The position numbers and the translations under genes are program-made. From positions 1-15,652 of the forward strand of contig JAEWYA010000013.1 of the NCBI GenBank assembly GCA_023395775.1: DNA of 15,652 nt, written 5' to 3'. Below the pieces are notes generated by a model that had not been told where the DNA came from, did no database searches, and saw only the letters and a program-made list of their open reading frames with translations. Source of the DNA: Bacillota bacterium (GTDB lineage Bacteria > Bacillota > Clostridia > Oscillospirales > Oscillospiraceae). This document shows positions 1 to 7,764 of this stretch, in pieces (the first letter of the stretch is position 1; the number at the start of each line of letters is the position of its first letter).

Positions 1-524
1 CCCAAGAACCCCTCAAAATCAATGACGGCCACGTCGCCGTTCTTCGCCTCCCGATCCGCGGACACCAAACGGGTGTTGCGGTCCGCCATTTCCTTCAGTC
101 GGTCGTCCACGTCGGCGGCGGCAACCTTCACAGCGGCCTTGGGGGCCTTCAATCCCTTGTACTCGCCCAGCTTCACCTCAGGGTAGACGGGAACGACCGC
201 CTTGAAGGTAAAGCCCTCCTTGGTGACCTCGCCCTCCAACTCCACCTGAGGATAGCCGACGACGTTCAGCTTCTTTTCAGCCACGGCGGCCTCATAGGCG
301 TCGGGCATGGCGATATTAACCGCTTCCTCGTAAAACACCTCTGCGCCGTACATCCCCTCGATGATCTTGCGGGGGGCCTTGCCCGGACGGAAGCCCGGCA
401 CATTGATCTTCCTGCGCATCTTCTGATATGCTTTTACGATAGCGGCCTCAAATTCCTCCGCGCTGACCTCTACGGTCAGAGCGACGGTACTTTTCTCTTG
501 ATTTTCGCAGTTTTTCACGTTCAT
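1..524 (-). CDS. tig: Trigger factor, N-terminal part (runs off window)
   Basis: Trigger factor is the ribosome-bound chaperone and prolyl isomerase that meets nascent chains at the exit tunnel. About 174 residues are visible. The N-terminal ribosome-binding domain carries the family signature GFRPGKAP at residues 44-51, preceded by KINVP, which is the loop that docks on ribosomal protein L23. The sequence then reaches GDVAVIDFEGFLG, the start of the FKBP-type PPIase domain, where the window ends. The ATG at 522-524 has a GGAGGAG site seven bases upstream. The phosphoesterase gene upstream ends 89 bp away. The PPIase remainder and C-terminal cage domain lie outside the window. Identity is secure from the signature motif. 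Confidence 0.95.
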   Translation of the reverse strand, partial: MNVKNCENQEKSTVALTVEVSAEEFEAAIVKAYQKMRRKINVPGFRPGKAPRKIIEGMYGAEVFYEEAVNIAMPDAYEAAVAEKKLNVVGYPQVELEGEVTKEGFTFKAVVPVYPEVKLGEYKGLKAPKAAVKVAAADVDDRLKEMADRNTRLVSADREAKNGDVAVIDFEGFL

Positions 525-546
525 ATTGTTTACTCCTCCGTTCATG

Positions 547-578
547 ACCGGCATGGGCCGGTGCATTTCCCTATGATA
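547..578 (-). promoter_or_regulatory. Candidate tig promoter (extended -10) and leader hairpin
   Basis: On the minus strand a TGATATCAT stretch gives an extended -10 (TATCAT, plus-strand 573-578), but no good -35 is visible at the usual distance. Just downstream, 547-562 forms a perfect 6-bp stem (ACCGGC/GCCGGT) with a 4-base loop, in the leader before the tig ribosome site. The element could drive tig independently of the phosphoesterase gene. Read-through from upstream is equally possible, because no terminator is visible between them. Confidence 0.3.
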
Positions 579-613
579 TCAGATAAATATCGAAAAATCC
601 ACACCTTTTTCCG

Positions 614-1300
614 CTATTCGCAGATTTTTTTTGGAATGAACCCCAAATGGTCAGCGGAAATAAGGGAAAAAGCAGTCCCGGCCCGCTCCTCCTCGAAGCG
701 GCGGCGGATCACCGGCCCGTGAAGATGCCCGTAAAAACACGCCTTCACGCAGTACTTCTCCAGCAGCGCCAGAATCTCCGGGCACTGGTAGCCCTGATAC
801 AGCGGCGGATAGTGGAGAAAGCAGAAAATAGGCCTGTCCCCCGCCGCCTTCAGGGATGTTTCCAGCCGCATGACCTCCCGGTTCAGAACCTTCACGTCTG
901 GGGCCTTCTGATTTTCCTCCAGAAACCATCCACGGGTTCCGCACAGGGCGTATTCCCCATAGAAATGGCAGTTGTTGTGGAGAAATTCAAAGGAGGTCAA
1001 TCCCTTCTCCATAAAAAACCCGCTCATTTTATTGACGGTGGACCACCAGTAGTCGTGGTTGCCCTTCACCAGAAGCTTTTTCCCGGGAAATCCGTCCAAA
1101 AAGCGGAAATCTGCCTCCGCCTCCGCCATGTCGATTCCCCAGGAGGTGTCGCCGTCCAAAATCAGCGTGTCGTCCGCCGTCAGAACGGAGAGGGCCTGGG
1201 CAATTCGGTCCACATAGTTTTTCCATGCCTCGCCGAACACCTCCATGGATTTTTTGGCCGTCAGGGACAGATGCAGGTCTCCAATTGCATAAAGGGCCAT
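614..1300 (-). CDS. Calcineurin-like metallophosphoesterase
   Basis: A 228-residue predicted phosphohydrolase of the calcineurin-like superfamily. These enzymes hold two metal ions and cleave phosphomono- or diesters; the substrate here is unknown. All metal-site motifs are present in order: GDLH (7-10), DGDTSW (49-54), KGNHDYWW (79-86), a histidine in FLHYPP (H163) and GHLHG (191-195). There is no signal peptide, so it should be cytosolic. The ATG at 1298-1300 is chosen over longer upstream frames because AAGGAGG lies at ideal spacing before it, and because the upstream extension does not align with the GDxH start of the fold. It sits 105 bp after thrC on the same strand and may be read from the same transcript. 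Confidence 0.9.
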   Translation of the reverse strand: MALYAIGDLHLSLTAKKSMEVFGEAWKNYVDRIAQALSVLTADDTLILDGDTSWGIDMAEAEADFRFLDGFPGKKLLVKGNHDYWWSTVNKMSGFFMEKGLTSFEFLHNNCHFYGEYALCGTRGWFLEENQKAPDVKVLNREVMRLETSLKAAGDRPIFCFLHYPPLYQGYQCPEILALLEKYCVKACFYGHLHGPVIRRRFEEERAGTAFSLISADHLGFIPKKICE

Positions 1301-1405
1301 CAAAGCCCTCCTTTTCATATTTTCGCAGCGGGACCGACGGTATCGGGGCCCGCCCGCGTTTTGGCGGTTTGCCTGAACGCCTAAAGCGCAAAGTGCCAAT
1401 GGGGG

Positions 1406-2893
1406 TTATTTGAGAAACGCCCGCACGACCTCCGGCATCTCCTCTTTCTTTCGGGAGAGGTCGAACCGCCGTTCCTTCTCCCGCAGGGCCGCCAGCCGCC
1501 ATGGGGCGGGCCTTCCGGTGGCATACTGGAGCTGGTCGATCAGGTCGACACCCTCCCCCTTAGGCGTCTCGCCGATGGCTTTGAGCACACTATCGCAGAA
1601 CTTGAAGGGGGACGCGGTGGAAACGAATACCGTGGGCGCGGCGTCGCCCGTAGTGGCGCGGTATTGCTCCATCACATCCGCCGCCACGGCGGTATGGGTG
1701 TCGATGAGATAACCGTATTCCTTATAATAGTGCGCAATGGCAGCCGCAGTGGCCTCCTCGCCGCAGGAGCCGGCCCAGAACAAGCCCCTGATCTGTTCCA
1801 AAATGCCGTCCTCCACCCGGTAGCTGCCGCTCATGGCGAGCTGGTTCATGTAGTCTCTCACCTTTTCGCCGTCCTGGCCGCCAAGATCGAATAGCAGCCG
1901 CTCCAGATTGGAGGAAATCAGGATGTCCATGGAGGGACTCATGGTATTGTAAAACGTCCGGTTGCGGTCATAGGTTCCGGTGGTCAGAAATTCCGTCAGT
2001 ACATCGTTTTTATTGGACGCGCAGATCAGTCTGCCAACGGGCAGGCCCATCTTCCTGGCGTAGTATCCCGCCAGAATGTCGCCGAAGTTGCCGGTGGGAA
2101 CGCAGAAATTAACCTTCTCCCCCAGCTTCAGCTTTCCGTCCCTTACAAGATCGCAGTAAGCGGAAATGTAATAGACCACCTGCGGCAGGATGCGTCCCCA
2201 GTTGATGGAGTTGGCGGAGGAGAGGAAATAGCCCCGCCTGTCCAGCTCGTCCCGAAGCGCTTCGTCGGAGAAGATACGCTTTACGCCGCTTTGGGTATCG
2301 TCAAAATTCCCCACCACGGAGCAGACGCTCACGTTCTCTCCCCGCTGGGTAAGCATCTGGGCCTCCTGAACGGCGGAGACGCCGTCCTTGGGGTAGAACA
2401 CCAGGATCTTCGTCTGCTCCACGTCGGCAAAACCCTCCATGGCGGCCTTGCCGGTATCACCGGAGGTAGCCGCCAGGATACAGGCCGTCCGGGTCTCTCC
2501 CGTCTTTTTCAGGGCCGCAGACAATAGTTGAGGCAGCATCTGGAGCGCCAGATCCTTGAATGCGGAGGTGGGTCCGTGCCACAGCTCCAGACAGTGGGTG
2601 GTTTTATCCAGCGTCCGCACCGGGGCCACGGCGGACGTGTCAAACCGGGCGGGACCGTAAGCTTTTTCCGCAAAGGTTACCAGCTCCCTGGCGCTGTAAT
2701 CCGGCAAATACAGCCCCATGATCGCGGCGGCCCGCTGCTGGTAGGTCATGAGTAGCATGGCGTTCAGGTCTCCCTCGGAGAGTTTCGGAAACTCTATGGG
2801 AGTCAGCAGACCCCCGTCCCGGCTCAGTCCCTGCTTCACGGCCTGCGCCGCGTCCAGAGATACCGCGGTATCCCGTGTGCTGTAATACTTCAT
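1406..2893 (-). CDS. thrC: Threonine synthase
   Basis: A 495-residue PLP enzyme that converts O-phosphohomoserine to threonine and phosphate, the last step of threonine biosynthesis. The N-terminus MKYYSTRD followed by SRDGGLLTP is typical of the long bacterial ThrC form. The PLP-binding lysine is K113 in HGPTSAFKDLALQ, and ATSGDTGKAA and CVPTGNFGDILAGY are the phosphate and PLP loops. Length matches the long ThrC subclass. The ATG at 2891-2893 follows an AGGAGG site at good spacing. It lies 45 bp after yraN on the same strand with no terminator between, so it may be part of the lepB-rbgA-rnhB-yraN transcript. The hom and thrB genes are not in view. Confidence 0.97.
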   Translation of the reverse strand: MKYYSTRDTAVSLDAAQAVKQGLSRDGGLLTPIEFPKLSEGDLNAMLLMTYQQRAAAIMGLYLPDYSARELVTFAEKAYGPARFDTSAVAPVRTLDKTTHCLELWHGPTSAFKDLALQMLPQLLSAALKKTGETRTACILAATSGDTGKAAMEGFADVEQTKILVFYPKDGVSAVQEAQMLTQRGENVSVCSVVGNFDDTQSGVKRIFSDEALRDELDRRGYFLSSANSINWGRILPQVVYYISAYCDLVRDGKLKLGEKVNFCVPTGNFGDILAGYYARKMGLPVGRLICASNKNDVLTEFLTTGTYDRNRTFYNTMSPSMDILISSNLERLLFDLGGQDGEKVRDYMNQLAMSGSYRVEDGILEQIRGLFWAGSCGEEATAAAIAHYYKEYGYLIDTHTAVAADVMEQYRATTGDAAPTVFVSTASPFKFCDSVLKAIGETPKGEGVDLIDQLQYATGRPAPWRLAALREKERRFDLSRKKEEMPEVVRAFLK

Positions 2894-2938
2894 ATTCGTT
2901 CCTCCTGCTCTGTATGGATACAGGACGCCTCAGCGCCT

Positions 2939-3292
2939 TTATTCAAATGCGTTTTCCAGATACTCAACCCGGAGCGCGCCGTTCTCGTCGTAAACCTCCG
3001 CCACATCGAACCGGGCAGGCTCATCCAAATTCCCGACGCTCATGTACAGCGCGGCGGTGGTCCGCAGCCGCGCCTGCTTGCGTCCGTCCACATACTCCCG
3101 TGGAAGTCCCGCGCAGAGATTGCGCCGCAGTTTGACCTCCACAAAGCACAGCTGCCCTTTTGGGTCCCGGGCGATCAGGTCGATCTCCCCGAACCGGCAG
3201 CGCCACTGACTGGCCAGCAGGCCGTAACCCCGCTCCCGCAGATATCCGGCTACCGCCGCCTCGCCTCGGTTCCCGGCGTCTCTCGTCGTCAT
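2939..3292 (-). CDS. yraN: YraN family (UPF0102) endonuclease-like protein
   Basis: A 117-residue protein of the UPF0102/YraN family, which has a PD-(D/E)XK nuclease-like fold. The cellular role is not settled, but the gene often lies next to rnhB, as here. Visible family features are GNRGEAAVAGYL (7-18), the RCRFGEIDLIARD strand with D38, and FVEVK (50-54), which forms the E-x-K part of the putative active site. The start at 3290-3292 is preferred because its ATG overlaps the rnhB stop as ATGA, a classic coupling, with GAGGCGG just upstream. An in-frame ATG at 3308-3310 would add six residues but has no ribosome site. Confidence 0.9.
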   Translation of the reverse strand: MTTRDAGNRGEAAVAGYLRERGYGLLASQWRCRFGEIDLIARDPKGQLCFVEVKLRRNLCAGLPREYVDGRKQARLRTTAALYMSVGNLDEPARFDVAEVYDENGALRVEYLENAFE

Positions 3293-3924
3293 GACCGCCT
3301 CTGCTTCCATTTTTTCAGAAAGCTCTTCCGGTGGGCCGGACAGGGACCATAGGCATCCAGCATCTCATAATGCAGCTTCGTGCCGTATCCCTTGTGCTTT
3401 GCAAACTGGTAGCACGGGTACTCTCGGTCCAAAACCTCCGTCACGAAACGGTCCCGGCTGACCTTGGCCAGAATCGACGCCGCCGCGATGGACTCGCTCA
3501 ATCCGTCCCCGCCGACCACAGCTTCATGCGGCGTCGTGATGGCGCAGCAGCTTCCATGGTCCCGGTTTCCGTCGATCAGCGCAAAATCCGGTCTTTTCCT
3601 CAGACCGTCGATGGCCAGCTGCATGGCTTTTATCCGGGCGCTGAGAATGTCGGTGCGGTCAATCTCCTCCGCCTCCACCCACGCGACGCAGAAGTCCTCG
3701 GCCTCCGCGCAGATGGTCTCAAACAGTGCCTCCCGCTTTTTCGGGCTCAGCTTTTTGGAATCGTTCAGCCCGTCGATCACAAGGCCCCGCGGCAAAATCA
3801 CCGCCGCGGCGTACACCGGCCCGGCCAAAGGACCGGCCCCAGCCTCGTCCGCGCCGCACACTGTTTCGTATTCGGCATCTAAATACCGTTCCTCGATGCT
3901 CCAGGGATGCTCCATCTCAGTCAT
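3289..3924 (-). CDS. rnhB: Ribonuclease HII
   Basis: A 211-residue RNase HII that cuts the RNA strand of RNA/DNA hybrids and removes single ribonucleotides from DNA. The catalytic carboxylates are visible: D26 and E27 in GADEAGAGPLAGPV, D118 in FALIDG, and D140 in GGDGLSESIAAASILAKVSRDR, which also holds the conserved SIxAKVxRD block. GYGTKLHYEML near residue 180 is also family-typical. The ATG at 3922-3924 overlaps the rbgA stop by eight bases and has GGAGGAGG at good spacing. Longer frames reaching back into rbgA are artefacts. Both ends overlap neighbouring genes, so translation of rbgA, rnhB and yraN is probably coupled. Confidence 0.96.
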   Translation of the reverse strand: MTEMEHPWSIEERYLDAEYETVCGADEAGAGPLAGPVYAAAVILPRGLVIDGLNDSKKLSPKKREALFETICAEAEDFCVAWVEAEEIDRTDILSARIKAMQLAIDGLRKRPDFALIDGNRDHGSCCAITTPHEAVVGGDGLSESIAAASILAKVSRDRFVTEVLDREYPCYQFAKHKGYGTKLHYEMLDAYGPCPAHRKSFLKKWKQRRS

Positions 3925-4798
3925 GTCGGACCTCCTCCGGAGTCTCCAGTGTAAAGCGCCCCAGCTTGCCGCCGCGGAACTCGTCCAGCAGAATCTTTGC
4001 CATCCGCTCCGTGTCGATCTCGCCGCCTCGCATGACAAAGCCCCGCATCTGCCCCGCCTTTTGCAGCAGGTCATAGCCGGAATTCCCTGGCTCCGGCTGG
4101 AATTTATATCGCTCCGCCAGCGCAGTCGGATAATGCGCTGCGAGATAGGACATCAGATTGCAGGCAAGCGCCTCCAAATCCATCACCTCGTCCCGGACCG
4201 CGCCGGTGAAGGCAAGATTCAGACCCACGCTCTGGTCTTCAAACTTCGGCCACAGGATTCCCGGAGTATCCAGCAGGTCCAGCCCCTGGTCGACGGGAAC
4301 CCATTGTTTCGCCCGGGTGACGCCGGGCCGGTCCTCCGTCTTGGCGGTCTTCCGCTTTGACACCCGGTTGATGAAGGTGGACTTTCCCACGTTGGGGATG
4401 CCCAGAATCATCACCCGCATGGTGCGTCCCGCCTGCCCTTTTTCGGCGTACGAGCGCAGCTTGTCCGCAAGCAGGGTCCGCACGGCAGCCGGGAACCGGT
4501 CCACACCGTCCCCGTCCTTGGCGCTGCATGGCAGCACTGCGTATCCCTTTTCCCGAAAGTACTCCGCCCACCGCTTCGTCAGATCGGGGTCCGCCTGGTC
4601 CGCCCGGTTGAGCACCACCAGCCGGGGCTTTCCCGCCGTCAGTTCGTCCACGTCCGGATTCCGGCTGGAAACGGGAATCCGGGCGTCCAGCAGCTCGCAC
4701 ACCGCATCCACATTTTTCAGCTGGTCCGCGATCATCCGCCGGGTCTTGGTCATGTGGCCCGGATACCATTGAATTTTCAGGTTCTGTCCGTTTTCCAC
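3917..4798 (-). CDS. rbgA: Ribosome biogenesis GTPase RbgA (YlqF)
   Basis: A 293-residue circularly permuted GTPase needed for a late step of 50S subunit assembly in Firmicutes. Its motifs come in the permuted order: NRAD (G4, 64-67), SAK (G5, 92-94), GIPNVGKS (G1, 133-140), PGVT (G2, near 160) and DTPG (G3, 177-180). The N-terminal QWYPGHMTKT is a hallmark of the YlqF branch. A C-terminal helical domain follows from about residue 195. The start is GTG at 4796-4798, fixed by AAAGGAGG seven bases upstream. It lies 98 bp after lepB, with no terminator in the gap, and overlaps rnhB. Confidence 0.96.
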   Translation of the reverse strand: MENGQNLKIQWYPGHMTKTRRMIADQLKNVDAVCELLDARIPVSSRNPDVDELTAGKPRLVVLNRADQADPDLTKRWAEYFREKGYAVLPCSAKDGDGVDRFPAAVRTLLADKLRSYAEKGQAGRTMRVMILGIPNVGKSTFINRVSKRKTAKTEDRPGVTRAKQWVPVDQGLDLLDTPGILWPKFEDQSVGLNLAFTGAVRDEVMDLEALACNLMSYLAAHYPTALAERYKFQPEPGNSGYDLLQKAGQMRGFVMRGGEIDTERMAKILLDEFRGGKLGRFTLETPEEVRHD

Positions 4799-4896
4799 GG
4801 GTCGTCCTCCTTTAAAGCAGCGCCGTGCAATTCACCGCCATTGCCTATGTCGTACGTCATTTATGTACTTTCGCCGCTTTGTGCCTTAATTTTCCG

Positions 4897-5502
4897 TCAT
4901 CGGATGAAGCCAATGCGGGAGTAGTCCCGCTTTCCGGTCTCCGAATCCGCGCCGGGATACAGCAGAAGCACGGCTTTGCCAATGATGTAACCCGTATCCA
5001 CAGTGCCCAGCCGGACATCCCGGCTGTCGTTGGAGTGGTTTCGGTTATCGCCCATGACAAAGACGGACCCCTCCGGCACCGTCAGGGGAAACTCTGTTCC
5101 GTCCGACCGGAAGGTCAGCTCGTTGATGTACGGCTCATTCAAAACCTTTCCGTCCACCTCGACACTGCCGGTGGCAAAGTCGATGTCCACCGTCTGCCCC
5201 CCCACGGCGATTACCCGCTTGACAATGGGTTCGTCCAGAAAGCTCTGCTTGCGCAGCACCACGATGTCTCCGGCCCTGTACTTCCCTGCCAGTACGCCCA
5301 CGGCCACCGCCAGACGGTCGCCGTTCTGAAGCGTCGGCACCATGGAGTGTCCGTCCACCCCGATCAGCCGGACAACAAAGGTAAAAATCAGTACCACTGC
5401 AAGTACGGAGGATACCAGCGCCCGCACCCATTCATACAGGCTCTCCCCCGTCGTCGACGCTTCGGCAGGCACATTTGCTAATTCTGTCTGATTGTTCTTC
5501 AT
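4897..5502 (-). CDS. lepB: Signal peptidase I
   Basis: A 201-residue type I signal peptidase that removes signal peptides from secreted proteins at the outer face of the membrane. A single N-terminal membrane helix spans about residues 24-48. The catalytic serine is S53 in GHSMVPTL, the general-base lysine is K95 in IVKRVIAVGG, and GDNRNHSNDSRD (151-162) is the conserved box E. The length fits the short Gram-positive class with one N-terminal anchor. The ATG at 5500-5502 has a GAGG site seven bases upstream. It stands between rplS and rbgA, a common arrangement in Firmicutes, but has its own promoter because a strong terminator follows rplS. Confidence 0.96.
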   Translation of the reverse strand: MKNNQTELANVPAEASTTGESLYEWVRALVSSVLAVVLIFTFVVRLIGVDGHSMVPTLQNGDRLAVAVGVLAGKYRAGDIVVLRKQSFLDEPIVKRVIAVGGQTVDIDFATGSVEVDGKVLNEPYINELTFRSDGTEFPLTVPEGSVFVMGDNRNHSNDSRDVRLGTVDTGYIIGKAVLLLYPGADSETGKRDYSRIGFIR

Positions 5503-5544
5503 TTAATACCTCGTCCGGGCTCCGGCAAAATCACCCGCTGAAAC

Positions 5545-5582
5545 AGCCGCGCGCTGGGGCCGGTCTCCCATTGGGCGCGGCT
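5545..5582 (-). repeat. Inverted repeat in the lepB leader
   Basis: A perfect 8-bp stem, AGCCGCGC at 5545-5552 pairing with GCGCGGCT at 5575-5582, with a 22-base G/C-rich loop. It lies between the predicted lepB promoter and the lepB ribosome site, so it would be part of the mRNA leader. No run of T follows on the minus strand, so it does not look like a terminator. No known riboswitch class is recognised. Confidence 0.5.
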
Positions 5583-5610
5583 ATTCTTGGAAATGCTGAT
5601 TAACTTTATT

Positions 5611-5639
5611 AGTATATCAAACTCGAAGGAAAAGAACAA
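5611..5639 (-). promoter_or_regulatory. Predicted sigma-A promoter for lepB
   Basis: On the minus strand TTGTTC (plus 5634-5639) and TATACT (plus 5611-5616) are separated by exactly 17 bases. The predicted start near 5604 leaves a leader of about 100 bases before lepB. Confidence 0.6.
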
Positions 5640-5751
5640 GTACGGCAATGTATGATTTTTCCCGCGACATCGCGTATGCTTCCGGCAGAATACCGCATTT
5701 TGAAGCCTGTGCAGTCTCAAAAGCCGTCCGTGGGAATGCACGGCAGAGAAC

Positions 5752-5780
5752 AAAAAAAGAGAGGCTCGCGCCTCTCTTTT
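5752..5780 (-). terminator. Intrinsic terminator after rplS
   Basis: An 11-bp perfect stem (5755-5765 with 5770-5780) has a tetraloop reading GCGA on the minus strand, and seven T residues lead out of it. It begins eight bases after the rplS stop codon. It should end the rplS transcript and separate it from lepB. Confidence 0.9.
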
Positions 5781-5787
5781 CTATGGA

Positions 5788-6129
5788 TTAAAGCTTCTCC
5801 TTGACCTTGGCGCCACGGCCCACGCGCTCGCGCAGGTAATAGAGCTTCGCGCGGCGCACCTTGCCGTTGCGGACAATCTCCACCGTTTCGATGGAGGGAG
5901 AGTGAACGGGGAACACCTTCTCCACGCCCACGCCGTAAGAAATGCGGCGGACGGTGAAAGTCTCCTCAATGCCTCCGTGCTTCTTGGCGATAACGGTGCC
6001 CTCGAAGATCTGGATACGCTCACGGGAGCCTTCCTTGACCTTCACGTGAACGCGAACGGTATCGCCCACCTTCACCTGAAGCTGCTCGTGCTCCAGCGTT
6101 TCCTTGTTCAGTTCCTTGATGAGATCCAT
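5788..6129 (-). CDS. rplS: Ribosomal protein bL19
   Basis: A 113-residue large-subunit protein located at the 30S-50S interface. The sequence is typical along its full length: VGDTVRVHVKVKEGSRERIQIFEGTV, HGGIEETFTVRRISYGVGVEKVFP and the basic C-terminus KVRRAKLYYLRERVGRGAKVKEKL. The ATG at 6127-6129 follows TTAGGAGG at good spacing. In many Firmicutes rplS follows rpsP-rimM-trmD. Here those genes are not upstream, and a transporter operon occupies the position. The gene has its own promoter, leader and terminator. Confidence 0.98.
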   Translation of the reverse strand: MDLIKELNKETLEHEQLQVKVGDTVRVHVKVKEGSRERIQIFEGTVIAKKHGGIEETFTVRRISYGVGVEKVFPVHSPSIETVEIVRNGKVRRAKLYYLRERVGRGAKVKEKL

Positions 6130-6134
6130 GGATT

Positions 6135-6224
6135 ATCCTCCTAAATTATAGGTGTTCATGCCGCTTTTCAATGGCAAGATGGCGCAATTTTGCGCATGCA
6201 CGGCAGAGGACCGCCCTTTGTAGC
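6135..6224 (-). promoter_or_regulatory. Structured rplS leader, possible L19 autoregulatory leader
   Basis: The roughly 95-base leader between the predicted transcription start and rplS can fold. A GCGCA/TGCGC hairpin occupies 6182-6195, and a TGCCG segment on one side can pair with CGGCA on the other, just before the ribosome site. L19 leaders that bind the protein and repress translation are known in Firmicutes. Placement and shape fit such an element, but the match was judged by eye only. Confidence 0.4.
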
Positions 6225-6230
6225 TTGAAT

Positions 6231-6259
6231 AGAATATCACATCTTTCCCCCGATTGCAA
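6231..6259 (-). promoter_or_regulatory. Predicted sigma-A promoter for rplS
   Basis: On the minus strand TTGCAA (plus 6254-6259) and TATTCT (plus 6231-6236) are 17 bases apart. The predicted start is near 6224. Confidence 0.65.
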
Positions 6260-6436
6260 GCATTTTTTATTATCCTCGCGCCTTGAAAAATTTGTTTACA
6301 AACTGGTGGAGCACAAAGTCCTGCCGGTTGGGCTTGAGGGCGATCACTCCGTTACGATTCCATTTGCAAAGGCGCTACGTGCTCTGAAAAGCTAAGATTG
6401 TCAAGAATCAGCTGCACTAGGTATGCCGAATCCAAT
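6260..6436. other. Gene-free spacer between the permease gene and the rplS promoter
   Basis: No intact gene and no intrinsic terminator for the permease operon are visible here. One minus-strand frame of 34 codons between stops (6270-6374) ends in a protein-like stretch (see findings), but it has no start codon or ribosome site. Confidence 0.5.
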
Positions 6437-7723
6437 TTAAACCGGGAACACGAACATGGTCCAGGGCACAGCCACAGCGATGGAGAGCAGAGCGGGGATC
6501 CAGCCCATCTTGAACAGATCGCGCTGATCGTAACCGCCGGCATCCATCATGACAGGAACGGCGATAGTTGCCATGGGAGTGATATAAGCGGTCCAGGCGC
6601 CCATGAAGCAAAGCAGCAGAGGGCCGATAGGGTTATACCCGTAGGAAACGCAGGTCAAGATGACGATAGGCTGTGCGGCGGAGAAGACCGCCATGTTGGA
6701 CATGACCTGGGACATGAGAAAGGTAAGAAGGAAGAAGGCCAGACCAACCATGTACCCACTGGGATGCTCACCCAAGACGTCAGTCACCAAACCGGCGACC
6801 AAGTCGCCTGCACCGGTGCTTACCAGAGCGTTGCCCATCGCCAGAGAGCCAACAAACAGGAGCAGCGGAGACATATTCATGGCCAGCAGGGTCTCGCGCT
6901 CGTTCAGCACGCCGGTCAGAGGAATGATCAGAGCGCCCACGAAGCAGATCTGCCATGTAGGGATACCCAGTTTGCCGGCAAACAGGATCAGAACAAAGAC
7001 GACCAGAAAGTCGAGATAACCGATCACTTCACGAACGGGACTCAGCGGAGGCTTTGCCGGAGCGGTAGCACCGCCTTGAATTTCCTTAGCTCCGACCTGC
7101 TTGTCGGGAGCCATTTTAGGCGCAACGAAGACTGCGTAGACCAACAGTACAACGGAGTAGGGCAGGCGAGCGATGAACTGATCAAACATATGCATTTGAT
7201 AGCCCACAGCACCATAGGTCTCCATAATGGTGTTGTACTGGATGTAGGAGGTAGCGCCGGCGCCGATAGGGGCTGCACCGACCCATACGATAGACAGCAG
7301 ACCGATCGAGAACATGGCCTTGGAGAGGCTGACATTCATCTTGCGGCAGAAGTCGGCGGCCAGAGGATAGCAGATGGTAAAGATCAGAACCGCGCTGGGT
7401 ACGACCTGAGCCACCAGCACAGTGACCAGACAGTAACCCAACAGGCCCTTTGTGAAGGAGCCTCCGGAAACCTTGTATACCAGGTTGGAGATCTTATGGA
7501 TCATCTGAGTTCTGCTCAGGCCAGCTGCGACCACGAACATGGAGCCTGTCAGAATGGTGGTAGTGTTGGAGAAGCCGCTCAGTGCGTCCTCGGGCTTCAG
7601 ACAGCCGGTGACGATCAGTAAAAACATGGAAGTCAGAGCTGTGAGCGCCAGAGGAAATTTATTGCTCAGATACAGAATGATCGTGACCGCGAAGATAATC
7701 AGGCATATCGTTGTTTGAGTCAT
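6437..7723 (-). CDS. SLC13/DASS-type anion permease (ion transporter superfamily)
   Basis: A 428-residue polytopic membrane protein with about 10-12 hydrophobic segments and an internal two-repeat layout. The halves are joined by a hydrophilic loop near residues 202-230. Each half carries a family-like element: GFSNTTTIL near residue 50, and MSNMAVFSAAQPIVI near 341 with the Ser-Asn pair of a re-entrant hairpin. Relatives in the DASS/CitM/ArsB group import di- and tricarboxylates or similar anions with Na+ or H+; the substrate here is not visible. The ATG at 7721-7723 has a GAAGGGAG site. It lies 41 bp after the M20 hydrolase on the same strand, so uptake and hydrolysis of one compound are likely linked. 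Confidence 0.85.
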   Translation of the reverse strand: MTQTTICLIIFAVTIILYLSNKFPLALTALTSMFLLIVTGCLKPEDALSGFSNTTTILTGSMFVVAAGLSRTQMIHKISNLVYKVSGGSFTKGLLGYCLVTVLVAQVVPSAVLIFTICYPLAADFCRKMNVSLSKAMFSIGLLSIVWVGAAPIGAGATSYIQYNTIMETYGAVGYQMHMFDQFIARLPYSVVLLVYAVFVAPKMAPDKQVGAKEIQGGATAPAKPPLSPVREVIGYLDFLVVFVLILFAGKLGIPTWQICFVGALIIPLTGVLNERETLLAMNMSPLLLFVGSLAMGNALVSTGAGDLVAGLVTDVLGEHPSGYMVGLAFFLLTFLMSQVMSNMAVFSAAQPIVILTCVSYGYNPIGPLLLCFMGAWTAYITPMATIAVPVMMDAGGYDQRDLFKMGWIPALLSIAVAVPWTMFVFPV

Positions 7724-7764
7724 GATTTTTTCTCCCTTCTGTTTTCAGAGTCTGTTGTAAAAAG

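Noticed and set aside
3464..4360. 298-codon plus-strand frame across rnhB and rbgA
   Set aside because: It lies opposite two clearly identified genes and has no family motif. It is a shadow frame produced by GC-rich codons.
6398..7621. Long plus-strand open frame antisense to the permease gene
   Set aside because: It is His/Gln/Asp-rich with no ribosome site and mirrors the codon use of the real minus-strand gene, so it is a shadow frame.
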